Shown here in pieces: positions 9,701 through 17,183 of a DNA stretch of 64,000 nucleotides (its first letter is position 1; each line of letters starts with the position of its first letter). The DNA is from Aquilutibacter rugosus (GTDB taxonomy: Bacteria > Pseudomonadota > Gammaproteobacteria > Xanthomonadales > Xanthomonadaceae). A program made the translations under genes and the position numbers. The notes beneath the pieces were generated by a model that was given only the letters and a program-made list of their open reading frames with translations, did no database searches and had not been told where the DNA came from. The stretch covers positions 496,001-560,000 of the forward strand of contig NZ_JAZHBO010000001.1 in NCBI RefSeq assembly GCF_036541335.1. Reading direction: 5' to 3'.

Positions 9701-9868
9701 TTTCAGATCACGCAGGGACTCAGGCGCTTCGGGGACGTTGCTCCAGTCATCGCGCGCCAAGGGGGCGTGGTCGTGATCGGCACTGCCCGGCTCCAGACGC
9801 TCGCGCCGTTGTGATGCACTTGCCGGAGAACGCAGCAGCTTCTGCCACCAGCTGGATGACTTAGGCAT
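6743..9868 (-). CDS. Giant ankyrin-repeat protein (1041 aa)
   Basis: After a roughly 165-residue Pro/Ala/Glu-rich N-terminal region with no signal peptide, the rest of the protein is a long series of ankyrin repeats, many with the G-TPLHxAA and LLxxGADPN signatures (for example GNTPLHHAARSSDPG, GRTPLQLAAQHGNAD, GFTPLHLAALHGLPS). Ankyrin arrays are protein-binding scaffolds; no enzymatic domain is visible and the partner is unknown. The ATG at 9868 is chosen because of a GGGGGA element five bases upstream; it overlaps the ycgL 3' end by 8 bp, so the two genes are coupled. An in-frame ATG at 9883 is the alternative. The gene ends exactly where the convergent antiporter gene ends. Confidence 0.85.
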   Translation of the reverse strand: MPKSSSWWQKLLRSPASASQRRERLEPGSADHDHAPLARDDWSNVPEAPESLRDLKWADSPLRAKPRSAPAPSPAPAHIPHAVPTPPELAPPVSGDPSLGLRKRRVHTDQPQSELLSAELEEAPEAVAALVPSGAELALPTDVVSLDSDGPLIDLASYPDDEPAAEPAAETPARDPRLDLALYEAARAGRVEEALALLEQGADPHAGPAESSRDRRHLPLIAAVLPDLRLLRALIARGLSVNETSNGVTPLLAACKDSWHGRPDAVMTLIANGSDVRQTDPDGNTPLHHAARSSDPGVAAMLLDAGASLDALNHAGQSPLGTAMESGNFRLARFLLDKGAGIQLNGGRSPLFDAAAIDDDDIGGVQLLLRHKVKVNVQDAQGRTPLQLAAQHGNADIIGLLLEAGADPLIRDQDGMNAPLHAVAGGRGLAFKRLHEALSGTPAANWSVDGAGNTALHWALNAEGTTADLVGQLLAAGVDAQAVDREGRRPVDLAARNGRWKLLSALDPDYELPSSLRELDGDGSSQDASPIALLREALDQGDPTPRADLVPLLSARDLGLLMHRIDALPTPERIRWLLQQGADPQVPDMRGDVLAFHLMDRMPAAADALQVLLDAGHSPSGHGGFARFLHSVAQSVGKPVWTPEIASRMQTMAIDLLNRGADPFGRDLLGQGALEHAVRLGWVPVVTRLLEIGLDPNRPAARGLSPLYLATEQGSEPMVRALIKAGASPNALAADGQSPLGVALASGDDQLARWLDWRQWNFPRRPLRGSDLPAAAMVGDLEAVRRLLDLGFDVDSQDDRSCTALLRAAGGGHRAVVQLLLSREASPQIAATSGATPLSAAASMRQLDIVDDLIAAGANVNKTLPGELSVLNLSAALGLPDVADRLLKAGADFNVRDARGRTALHCAAMQAFTATDSERVLELFRVLLDNGGRAYINSEAAGATPLLMLLGSVAEPGTQANETVINAALRVLLDAGASLETQDPRGFTPLHLAALHGLPSVVRQLLMAGADPEARDSLNRRAQELALMRGYIDISAELEAH

Positions 9869-10133
9869 CGGTCCCCCAGTCATCGGTCATGGGATCGAAG
9901 TTGGTGTTAGGCGGCAGCTGCAGATGAAAGCCACGCTCCTTGAGATGCTGCAGCACGGTGGCGGCATCCTCACGGGCGAGCTTGCGATCAGGGGTGAGCT
10001 CAAATTCCAGTGCGAAATCCAGGCGACCCAGCGATTGCAGAATAGGTGGCGGCACGGCATCAAACGCGTCACGGCGTGACACGTACAGATACGCGCCCTG
10101 CTTGCGGACGCTGCGGTAAACGAAAACTTGCAT
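9861..10133 (-). CDS. ycgL: YcgL family protein
   Basis: A 90-residue cytoplasmic protein matching the YcgL domain: it opens MQVFVYRSVRKQGAYLYV and carries the conserved C-terminal pattern GFHLQLPP. The family is widespread in gammaproteobacteria; its biochemical role is not settled. It overlaps and probably co-transcribes with the downstream ankyrin gene. Confidence 0.85.
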   Translation of the reverse strand: MQVFVYRSVRKQGAYLYVSRRDAFDAVPPPILQSLGRLDFALEFELTPDRKLAREDAATVLQHLKERGFHLQLPPNTNFDPMTDDWGTDA

Positions 10134-10220
10134 GGATAAGCGCTGAGGGACAACCGGTGCCGGAACCGCTTCAGCATAGCAAATGCTATGCTTTTAGCAC
10201 TATTTTTACGGGTGATTTTC

Positions 10221-12584
10221 ATGGTCCGACCGCTGTTCGTTGCGTGCTGTTTAGTTCTCGCCTCCGTCGCTCGGGCACAGGACCCGACTCCCGTCACGCT
10301 GGAACAGGCCATGGCCAATCCCGATTGGATCGGTCGCCCGGTAGAAAGTGCGTGGTGGTCGTGGGACAGTCGCACGGTCAATTACACGCAGCAGCGCACC
10401 GACAGCAACGTGCGCGATCAGTTCCAGGTCGAGCAGGAAAGCCGCGGCACGCGCAAGCTGACCGGTGCGCAACGCGCCGAAATCGACGGCGCTTATCCCG
10501 TGTCGGATACGCAGGGCGCCCGCATGGCCTTCGTACGGAATGGCGATGTGTTTGTGCGCGAACTCAGCTCGGGTCGTCTGATTCAAGTCACCCGCAGCGT
10601 TACGGAAGAGGCCTCGCCGCAGTGGTCAGCCGACGGGCAGCTGGTCTATCGCAGCGGCAAGGATTGGTTTGTCTGGCGTCCGAACGCCGGTGTGACGGCC
10701 ATTGCGCCGGTCAAGGTTGGCAAGGATCCGGCAGTCGAACCCAAGCGCGACACGCTGCAGCAGCAACAGTTGGCGCTGTTCAAGACGCTGCGCGATGACG
10801 TGGCCCGCAAGCAGGCCGCCGCCGCCCAGAGCCGTGACTGGCGCGCCGAGGATCCGACGCAGGCCTCGCCTTCGGCCTATATTGACGGCAACTTTGAGAT
10901 CCAGAGCACCTCGTTGTCGCCCAACGGCCGCTGGATGCTGGCAATCACGCAAGAAAAGGGCGCCGACACTGGCCGCGAAACCAACACACCCAAATGGATC
11001 ACCGAGACCGGTTACACCGAGCCGGAATCCTCGCGCACGCTGGTCGGTCGCACCGATCCAGTCAATCAGCAAGTCTGGCTGGTCGATGTGCAGGCGGGCA
11101 AGGCACGGCAGATTGCGCTCGATGGCCTGCCCGGCATCCAGGTCGATCCGCTTAAGGACCTGCGCGCCAAAGCCGGCAAGGATCCCCTCAAGGGTTCGCG
11201 CGCCGTGCGCATCCAGACCGATGGCGATGACAGCGGCACGGCCGTGCATTGGACTGCCGGCGGTGACGAGGTGGCCTTCATGGTCCGCGCCGTGGACAAC
11301 AAAGACCGCTGGATCGTTTCGCTCGCACCCAAGGGCAAGTTCGATAGCGTCGCCGCCGTCAGCCGTCATCGTCTGACCGACCCGGCCTGGATCAACTGGA
11401 ACTTCAACGATTTCGGCTACACGCCCGATAACCGCCTGTGGTATCTGTCCGAGCAGTCGGGCTATTCGCATCTCTATCTCGAAGGCAAGGCCCTGACCTC
11501 CGGCCGTTGGGAGGCCTCCGACGTGACGCTCGATCGCGCCGGCAAGCAGTTCTTCTTTGTCTGCAATCGCGCCAACCCGGGCACGTACGAGCTGTGCACC
11601 GTCAATCGCGACGGCGGTTCGGTGCGTGAGCTGACCTCGTTGAAAGGGGTCGAAGGCTATGCCATCGCGCCCAATCAGCAGCGCATTCTGGTGCGTTACT
11701 CGGGCAGCTACCTGCCGACACAGGTGGCCACGATTCCGCTCAACGGCGGTCAGGCCACGGCGCTGACAGATACGCGCAGCCCCGAGTTCAAGAGCCGCAC
11801 CTGGATCCAGCCCGAGTACGTGCAGATTCCCTCCAAGCACGGTGCGGGCACCATCTGGGGCAAGTTCTACGGCCCCGCCAAGTATGAAGCCGGCCGTAAG
11901 TATCCGATCGTGTTCTTTGTCCACGGTGCCGGTTATCTGCAGAACGTCTCGCAGCGTTATCCGGCCTATTTCCGTGAGCAGATGTTCCACAACCTGCTGG
12001 TGGAACGCGGTTATGTCGTGATGGACATCGACTATCGCGCGTCCGAGGGTTACGGCCGCGATTGGCGTACGGCGATCTACCGGCAGATGGGCCATCCGGA
12101 GCTCGAAGATCATCTGGACGCGCTCGACTGGGTCGTTGCCAATAAGCAAGGCGACAAGGACAAGGCCGGTATCTACGGCGGTTCCTACGGCGGCTTCATG
12201 ACCTTTATGGCGCTGATGCGTGCACCGGGCACGTTTAAGGCCGGCGCCGCGCTGCGTCCTGTGGCCGACTGGGCGCAATACAACCACGAGTACACATCGA
12301 ACATTCTCAACACGCCGGAGCTCGACCCCGAGGCGTACCGCAAGTCGTCGCCGATCTACTACGCGGATCAGCTGCAAGATCGTCTGCTGATTGCGCACGG
12401 CATGATTGATGACAACGTCTTCTACCGGGATTCGGTGATGTTGGCGCAACGTCTGATCGAGCTGCGCAAGACCCGTTGGGAATTGGCCAGCTACCCCATG
12501 GAGCGCCACGGCTTCGTCAACTCCGATTCCTGGTACGACGAATATCGCCGCATCTACGAACTGTTTGAGACCGAACTGAAATGA
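10221..12584 (+). CDS. Secreted S9 family prolyl oligopeptidase-type serine peptidase
   Basis: A 787-residue exported peptidase. A signal peptide (MVRPLFVACCLVLASVARAQ) is followed by a beta-propeller region containing repeated WSxDG-like strands, then an alpha/beta-hydrolase domain with the nucleophile in GGSYGGFM (Ser about 655), the Asp in HGMIDDNVF (about 730) and the His in MERHGF (about 762). These make a complete S9 catalytic triad. It is probably periplasmic or secreted and cleaves short peptides; substrate preference cannot be read from sequence. The ATG at 10221 has GGGTGA upstream and gives a clean signal peptide; an upstream ATG at 10188 would add 11 residues. Its stop overlaps the hemF start (ATGA), so the two share a transcript. 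Confidence 0.88.
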   Translation: MVRPLFVACCLVLASVARAQDPTPVTLEQAMANPDWIGRPVESAWWSWDSRTVNYTQQRTDSNVRDQFQVEQESRGTRKLTGAQRAEIDGAYPVSDTQGARMAFVRNGDVFVRELSSGRLIQVTRSVTEEASPQWSADGQLVYRSGKDWFVWRPNAGVTAIAPVKVGKDPAVEPKRDTLQQQQLALFKTLRDDVARKQAAAAQSRDWRAEDPTQASPSAYIDGNFEIQSTSLSPNGRWMLAITQEKGADTGRETNTPKWITETGYTEPESSRTLVGRTDPVNQQVWLVDVQAGKARQIALDGLPGIQVDPLKDLRAKAGKDPLKGSRAVRIQTDGDDSGTAVHWTAGGDEVAFMVRAVDNKDRWIVSLAPKGKFDSVAAVSRHRLTDPAWINWNFNDFGYTPDNRLWYLSEQSGYSHLYLEGKALTSGRWEASDVTLDRAGKQFFFVCNRANPGTYELCTVNRDGGSVRELTSLKGVEGYAIAPNQQRILVRYSGSYLPTQVATIPLNGGQATALTDTRSPEFKSRTWIQPEYVQIPSKHGAGTIWGKFYGPAKYEAGRKYPIVFFVHGAGYLQNVSQRYPAYFREQMFHNLLVERGYVVMDIDYRASEGYGRDWRTAIYRQMGHPELEDHLDALDWVVANKQGDKDKAGIYGGSYGGFMTFMALMRAPGTFKAGAALRPVADWAQYNHEYTSNILNTPELDPEAYRKSSPIYYADQLQDRLLIAHGMIDDNVFYRDSVMLAQRLIELRKTRWELASYPMERHGFVNSDSWYDEYRRIYELFETELK

Positions 12585-13525
12585 CCGCTGTTCGCAACGT
12601 GCCCTCGTCGGGCGCGACCGATATCGAATTCACCCGCGTCCGCGAGTATCTGCTGGGTTTGCAGGACCGTATCTGCGCCGGCATCGAACAGGCCGATGGC
12701 AGTGCCAAGTTTCAGCAGGACATCTGGGATCGGCCCGAGGGCGGCGGTGGCCGCACGCGCATCCTGCGTGATGGCGGGGTGTTCGAGCAATGCGGCATCG
12801 GATTCTCCGATGTGGCCGGCACCAAGTTGCCGCCTTCCGCAACGGCGGCACGTCCGGAGCTCAATGGCGCTTCGTGGAATGCGTGCGGCGTGTCGTTGGT
12901 GTTTCATCCGCGCAATCCCTACGTGCCCACGACGCATGCCAACGTGCGGTTTTTCCGTGCCATCCGCGACGGCGAAACGGTGGCATGGTGGTTCGGCGGT
13001 GGCTTCGATCTGACGCCATTCTATCCGTTCGACGAGGACGTCATCGGCTGGCACCAGGTGGCGCGTGGTCTGTGCGAGCCGTTCGGCGGCCAGCAGCGCT
13101 ATCAGGAGCACAAGGACTGGTGCGACCGTTACTTCTACTTGCCGTTCCGCAGTGAAACGCGCGGCGTCGGCGGTCTCTTCTTTGATGATCTGCAGACCGA
13201 CTTTGAAACCGATTTCGCGTATCAGCGCGCAGTGGGCGACGGTTTCCTCGATGCCTATCTGCCGATTGTCGAGCGCCGCAAAGACACGCCCTACGGCGAT
13301 CGCCAGCGGCAGTTCCAGCTGTACCGTCGTGGTCGCTATGTCGAGTTCAATCTGGTGCTCGATCGCGGTACGCACTTCGGCCTGCAATCGGGTGGCCGTA
13401 CGGAGTCCATCCTGATGTCGCTGCCGCCGCTCGTGCGCTGGGAATACGGCTATCAACCCACCGGCGAAGAGGCGCGGCTGTCCGAGTATCTCGTGCCGCG
13501 TGAATGGCTCCGCGAGAAAAAATAA
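12581..13525 (+). CDS. hemF: Aerobic coproporphyrinogen-III oxidase
   Basis: A 314-residue protein covering the whole HemF family: early DIWDRPEGGGG-like segment with RILRDGGVFEQ, the signature HPRNPYVPTTHANVRFF, WWFGGGFDLTPFYP, and the C-terminal QLYRRGRYVEFNLVLDRGT and LPPLVRWEYGY. It oxidatively decarboxylates coproporphyrinogen III to protoporphyrinogen IX using oxygen, late in haem synthesis. The start codon overlaps the preceding peptidase stop by four bases. hemB, hemD and a hemY-like gene are elsewhere in the window. Confidence 0.96.
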   Translation: MTAVRNVPSSGATDIEFTRVREYLLGLQDRICAGIEQADGSAKFQQDIWDRPEGGGGRTRILRDGGVFEQCGIGFSDVAGTKLPPSATAARPELNGASWNACGVSLVFHPRNPYVPTTHANVRFFRAIRDGETVAWWFGGGFDLTPFYPFDEDVIGWHQVARGLCEPFGGQQRYQEHKDWCDRYFYLPFRSETRGVGGLFFDDLQTDFETDFAYQRAVGDGFLDAYLPIVERRKDTPYGDRQRQFQLYRRGRYVEFNLVLDRGTHFGLQSGGRTESILMSLPPLVRWEYGYQPTGEEARLSEYLVPREWLREKK

Positions 13526-13547
13526 ATCAAAAATCAAAAATCAAAAA

Positions 13548-13643
13548 TTGGGACGTACCCAATTAATTCGATGTTAATAGGGTCGTACCCCATTTTTATG
13601 GGGTACGACCCTATTAACGAATTTTTAAATGGGTGCGTCCCAA
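13548..13643. repeat. REPIN-like long palindrome
   Basis: Two arms of about 46-47 bases form a near-perfect inverted repeat around a TTTT centre at about 13594. The inner arm is GGGTCGTACCCCAT and the outer ends are TTGGGACG[T/C]ACCCA. The arms differ by a few substitutions and a small indel. The layout (two inverted REP units) resembles REPINs mobilised by TnpA-REP transposases. No transposase gene lies in the window. A related half-copy sits at 44421-44443. Confidence 0.7.
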
Positions 13644-13644
13644 T

Positions 13645-13682
13645 AAAAAAGCCTCACAGGAAGGGGTGGTCCTGTGAGGCTT
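13645..13682 (-). terminator. Rho-independent terminator of the small RNA / polA transcript
   Basis: The arms GCCTCACAGGA (13651-13661) and TCCTGTGAGGC (13670-13680) are perfectly complementary. On the minus strand the stem is followed by a T-run (the A-run at 13645-13650 on the plus strand). On the plus strand the T-run is only two bases, so it mainly serves leftward transcription. Confidence 0.85.
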
Positions 13683-13773
13683 GGAAATAGTGCCAGGGGA
13701 GGGCTCTATTTCAGTACGGAGAGCATCGAGGGGTGGGTTATGCCCTCCGCGTGTCGGGTATTGCGCCCGACAC
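13645..13773 (-). ncRNA. Putative sX13-type small RNA with C-rich loops, downstream of polA
   Basis: On the minus strand about 125 nt fold into four consecutive hairpins. The first (13773-13751) has perfect 8-bp GTGTCGGG/CCCGACAC arms. The second (13749-13717) has a 10-bp stem and a loop with CCCACCCC. The third (13712-13684) is GAAATAG/CTATTTC with a loop containing CCCTCCCC. The last is a strong terminator with CCACCCC in its loop and a U-run. Repeated C-rich loops and the position after polA match my recollection of Xanthomonas sX13. A possible promoter lies at 13803-13775 (TTCAAA, 17 bp, CATAAC). The RNA could instead be processed from a polA 3'UTR. No conserved ORF was found. Confidence 0.7.
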
Positions 13774-13896
13774 CGTTATGAAAACACAAAGTCGCGTTTT
13801 GAAACCGTTAAACCGGTTTTATTTTCCGAAATTATTTATGTTCAATTCACTCTGATGAAAGGCCTCGGGCGGACTGTCCGTGGACTGCTGCTCGGT

Positions 13897-16659
13897 TCAA
13901 TGGGCCTGTTCCCAGTTCAGGCCGACGCCCGAGTCCACCACTAGCGGTACCTTTAGGCTGGCAGCGGCGCTCATGCGCTGTTTGACCCCGGCGGTGATTT
14001 CTTCGACTAGCGACTCCTCGACCTCAAAGACGAGTTCGTCGTGCACCTGCAGAACCATCCGAAGCCGCTTCTGCTCGAGCCGTAGTTCGCTCATCCACTG
14101 ATCGATGTCAACCATGGCCCGTTTGATGATGTCGGCCGCTGTGCCCTGCATTGGCGCGTTGATGGCGGCCCGCTCGGCACCGGCCCGCAGCGCCGCGTTG
14201 CGCGCATGGATATTTGCAAGCACCAGACGCCGACCGAACACGGTTTCGACATAGCCTTGTTCAGCCGCCTTGGCCCGCGCCTCGGACATGAACGCGCGCA
14301 CGCCCGGATAGCGCTCAAAGTAGGCAGCGATGTAATCCTGCGCCTGACCCCGCGGCACCCCCAACTGGCGCGCCAGCCCAAAGGCACTCATGCCATACAT
14401 CAGACCAAAGTTGATGGCCTTGGCGGCACGGCGCTGATCACCGGACACCTCAGCTAAGGGCACGCCAAACACTTCGGCGGCGGTGGCCTTGTGCACGTCC
14501 TCACCGCCGTTAAAGGCGGCCAGCAAGGCCGGATCGTCGGACAGGTGCGCCATGATCCGCAGCTCGATCTGCGAGTAGTCGCAGGCAACGATCCGATTGC
14601 CGGGCTCCGCGATGAACGCCTCACGGATGCGCCGTCCGTCGGCGGTACGGATCGGAATGTTCTGCAGGTTCGGATCACTGGATGCTAAGCGCCCCGTGGC
14701 CGCGCCCGCCTGGTGATAACTGGTATGCACACGACCGGTCTCCGGATTGATCATCTCTGGCAACTTGTCGGTATAGGTGCTGCGCAGCTTGGCCAGGCCC
14801 CGGTACTGCAGGATGATGCGCGGCAACTCATGCTGATCGGCAATCGCTTCGAGCGCTTCTTCATTGGTCGAAGGCGCCCCACCCGGCGTCTTGATCACCG
14901 CCGGCAGACCCAACTCGTCGAACAGCAAGGCGCCCAACTGCTTGGGCGAATCCAGATTGACCGGCCGACCTGCCAGATGATTGGCGGTCTGTTGCGCCTC
15001 GACCATGCGCGAAGACAGATCCTGCGATTGCGCACGGAGCACATCGGCATCGACCTTGACGCCGTTGGCCTCGATCTTGCGCAACACCGGCACCAACGGC
15101 ATCTCGATGTCCCGATAGACCGCCTCGAGACTCGGGATGGCCTGCAACTGCGGACGCAAGACCCGATGCAGACGCATGGTGACGTCGGCATCCTCGGCGG
15201 CATACCGCGTGGCGGGTTCCAGCTCGACCTGATCAAAGGTCAGCTGCTTTTTGCCCTTGCCGGCCACATCGCCGAACTGCACCGTGGTGTAGCCCAGATA
15301 ATGCTTGGCCAGACTGTCCATGTCATGACGCGTAATGGTGGTGTTGAGCACAAAGCTCTCGAGCATGGTGTCGTCGGCATAGCCTTGGACCATCAGACCG
15401 TGCCGCTGCAGCACCTGCAGATCGTACTTACCGTGCTGCCCGATTTTGCGCTTGGCAGGATCCGTCATGACCGGTCGCAGGGCATCAAGCACCATCGTGA
15501 GATCCAACTGCGCCGGCGCCCCCGGGTACCGATGCGCCAACGGAATGTAGCAAGCCTTAAACGGTTCGATGGCCAGACTGATGCCGACCAGATTCGCCCG
15601 CATCGGGTCCAGACTGTCGGTCTCCACGTCGAAGGCAAACTCATCGGCCGACTGCAACTGCGCGACCCATCCCTGCAGCGATTCCACCGACAGCACGGTC
15701 TCGTAGCTGCCCTCCTGGGCCCACTCGGCGGCGGGCGCGGCACTCGGCTCGACCACACCGCCGTCGCTACCGGCACCGCGACGGGCGGGCGCTTTGCCCG
15801 CCGACTCCGACTCGCCACCGGTGACATCTTTGAGCGCCTGCTTCATGCCGTAGCGTGTGAACAGAGTGGTGAGCGCCTCGATATCGGGCGCCTTGCGCGC
15901 CAGATCATCGGGCTCGACCCCCAACTCCAGATCGGTGCGGATCGTGGTCAGCTCGCGGTTGAGCGGCAGACGCGGCAGTGCGGCGCGCAGGTACTCGCCG
16001 ATCTTGCCGGTGAACTCTTCGGCGTGTTCGATGACATCGCTCAAGGTGCCGTACTGATTGAGCCATTTGGCCGCGGTTTTTTCGCCGCATTTTTCGACGC
16101 CGGGGATGTTGTCCACCTTGTCGCCCATCAACGCCAGGAAATCGGCGATCTGATCGGCGCGCACGCCGAACTTGGCGACGACCGCCTCATCGCTATCCAG
16201 CTGACTGCCGGTCATGGTGTTGACCAGACGGATGCCGGGGCCTACTAACTGCGCAAAGTCCTTGTCGCCAGTGGAGATCTTGACCGCCAGGCCCTCCGCC
16301 GCGCCGGTGGTGGCTAGCGTGCCGATCACGTCATCGGCCTCGACACCCTGGATACTCAGCAACTTGACGCCCAGCCCCTGCACGATGGCCTTTAGGGGCT
16401 CGATCTGCTGACGCAGCTCGTCGGGCATGGGCGGCCGGTTGGCCTTGTACTGCGGGTCCAGATCGTTACGGAAGGTCTTGCCCGAAGCATCCATCACGAA
16501 CACGATGTAGTCGGGCTGCTCCTTGAGATGGGCCCGCAGCATGTTGACGACGCCGAACAGGGCCCCGGTCGGCTCGCCATCGGCATTGGTCAGCGGCGGC
16601 AGGGCGTGGAAGGCGCGGAACAGGTAGCTGCTTCCGTCAATTAGCGTGAGGGTTTTCAT
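13897..16659 (-). CDS. polA: DNA polymerase I
   Basis: A 920-residue, three-domain PolA. The 5'-nuclease domain (about 1-290) opens with LIDGSSYLFRAFHALP and has the acidic GVEADDVIGTLA segment. The 3'-5' exonuclease domain keeps its catalytic DxE motif (FDVETDSLDP), so proofreading is probably active. The polymerase domain has ATGRLASSDPNLQNIP, VACDYSQIELRI (motif A), KAINFGLMYGMS (motif B) and LQVHDELVFE (motif C). It fills gaps in excision repair and removes Okazaki RNA primers. The ATG at 16659 gives the standard N-terminus. A small RNA candidate lies downstream on the same strand. Confidence 0.98.
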   Translation of the reverse strand: MKTLTLIDGSSYLFRAFHALPPLTNADGEPTGALFGVVNMLRAHLKEQPDYIVFVMDASGKTFRNDLDPQYKANRPPMPDELRQQIEPLKAIVQGLGVKLLSIQGVEADDVIGTLATTGAAEGLAVKISTGDKDFAQLVGPGIRLVNTMTGSQLDSDEAVVAKFGVRADQIADFLALMGDKVDNIPGVEKCGEKTAAKWLNQYGTLSDVIEHAEEFTGKIGEYLRAALPRLPLNRELTTIRTDLELGVEPDDLARKAPDIEALTTLFTRYGMKQALKDVTGGESESAGKAPARRGAGSDGGVVEPSAAPAAEWAQEGSYETVLSVESLQGWVAQLQSADEFAFDVETDSLDPMRANLVGISLAIEPFKACYIPLAHRYPGAPAQLDLTMVLDALRPVMTDPAKRKIGQHGKYDLQVLQRHGLMVQGYADDTMLESFVLNTTITRHDMDSLAKHYLGYTTVQFGDVAGKGKKQLTFDQVELEPATRYAAEDADVTMRLHRVLRPQLQAIPSLEAVYRDIEMPLVPVLRKIEANGVKVDADVLRAQSQDLSSRMVEAQQTANHLAGRPVNLDSPKQLGALLFDELGLPAVIKTPGGAPSTNEEALEAIADQHELPRIILQYRGLAKLRSTYTDKLPEMINPETGRVHTSYHQAGAATGRLASSDPNLQNIPIRTADGRRIREAFIAEPGNRIVACDYSQIELRIMAHLSDDPALLAAFNGGEDVHKATAAEVFGVPLAEVSGDQRRAAKAINFGLMYGMSAFGLARQLGVPRGQAQDYIAAYFERYPGVRAFMSEARAKAAEQGYVETVFGRRLVLANIHARNAALRAGAERAAINAPMQGTAADIIKRAMVDIDQWMSELRLEQKRLRMVLQVHDELVFEVEESLVEEITAGVKQRMSAAASLKVPLVVDSGVGLNWEQAH

Positions 16660-16733
16660 CCACCCATTTTACGTGCCCCAATCCCTGCGGTTGGCGCATA
16701 ATGGCGTGGATATCCGTTGATTTGACACCGCTC

Positions 16734-17030
16734 ATGAACCTGCGCGCCCGCACCACCCTGTTTGCCACCGCTGCTGCTATGGCTTTGACAATGGCCGCCT
16801 GCGCCACCACCAACGACCCGTCACGCCAGCTGACCGGCGCCGTCGTGACCGAGCGCATGGCCGAAAACGGCGATCTGGTGACCGAATACCGCGTCGCCGG
16901 ACAACTGCGTCTGATCAAGGTCACGCCCTCGGGCGGGGCCCCGTATTACATTCGCGACGAGAACAATGACGGCGTGCTCGACAAGCGCGACGGCGTTGCC
17001 CGCGTGTACTGGCGCCTGTTTGGTTGGTAA
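16734..17030 (+). CDS. DUF2782 family lipoprotein
   Basis: A 98-residue exported protein divergent from polA. The N-terminus MNLRARTTLFATAAAMALTM ends in a lipobox-like MAAC, so it is probably a lipoprotein. The mature part (EYRVAGQLRLIKVTPSGGAPYYIRDENNDG) matches the DUF2782 family, which is commonly found beside polA in pseudomonads and xanthomonads. Its function is unknown. The ATG at 16734 gives a proper lipoprotein signal; an upstream GTG/ATG would add 11 unlikely residues. Confidence 0.8.
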   Translation: MNLRARTTLFATAAAMALTMAACATTNDPSRQLTGAVVTERMAENGDLVTEYRVAGQLRLIKVTPSGGAPYYIRDENNDGVLDKRDGVARVYWRLFGW

Positions 17031-17048
17031 GTAGAAAAGGGAAATGCA

Positions 17049-17176
17049 AAATGGGAGTTGGTAACTGGTAGAGGCAACAGCAAAAGCAAAAGCGGGTAAA
17101 TGGTGAGCGCTTGCGCTTTTGCTTTTGCCGTTGCCGTTGCCTTTGCTATTACCAGTTACCAACTTCCATTTTCCAT
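17049..17176. repeat. Long imperfect inverted repeat between convergent genes
   Basis: The left arm contains AAATGGGAGTTGGTAACTGG followed by GCAACAGCAAAAGCAAAAGC words; the right arm (from about 17115) holds their complements in reverse order. Both word types recur elsewhere: the first at 43975-44035, the second at 21772-21832. It sits between the DUF2782 gene and uvrD and could form a large hairpin that terminates both transcripts. Confidence 0.8.
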
Positions 17177-17183
17177 TTTCCAG

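Noticed and set aside
10626..12509. Long open frame opposite the S9 peptidase gene
   Set aside because: High-GC antisense shadow; the sense gene has a full catalytic triad and signal peptide.
14713..16248. Long open frame opposite polA
   Set aside because: Antisense shadow of a clear DNA polymerase I gene.
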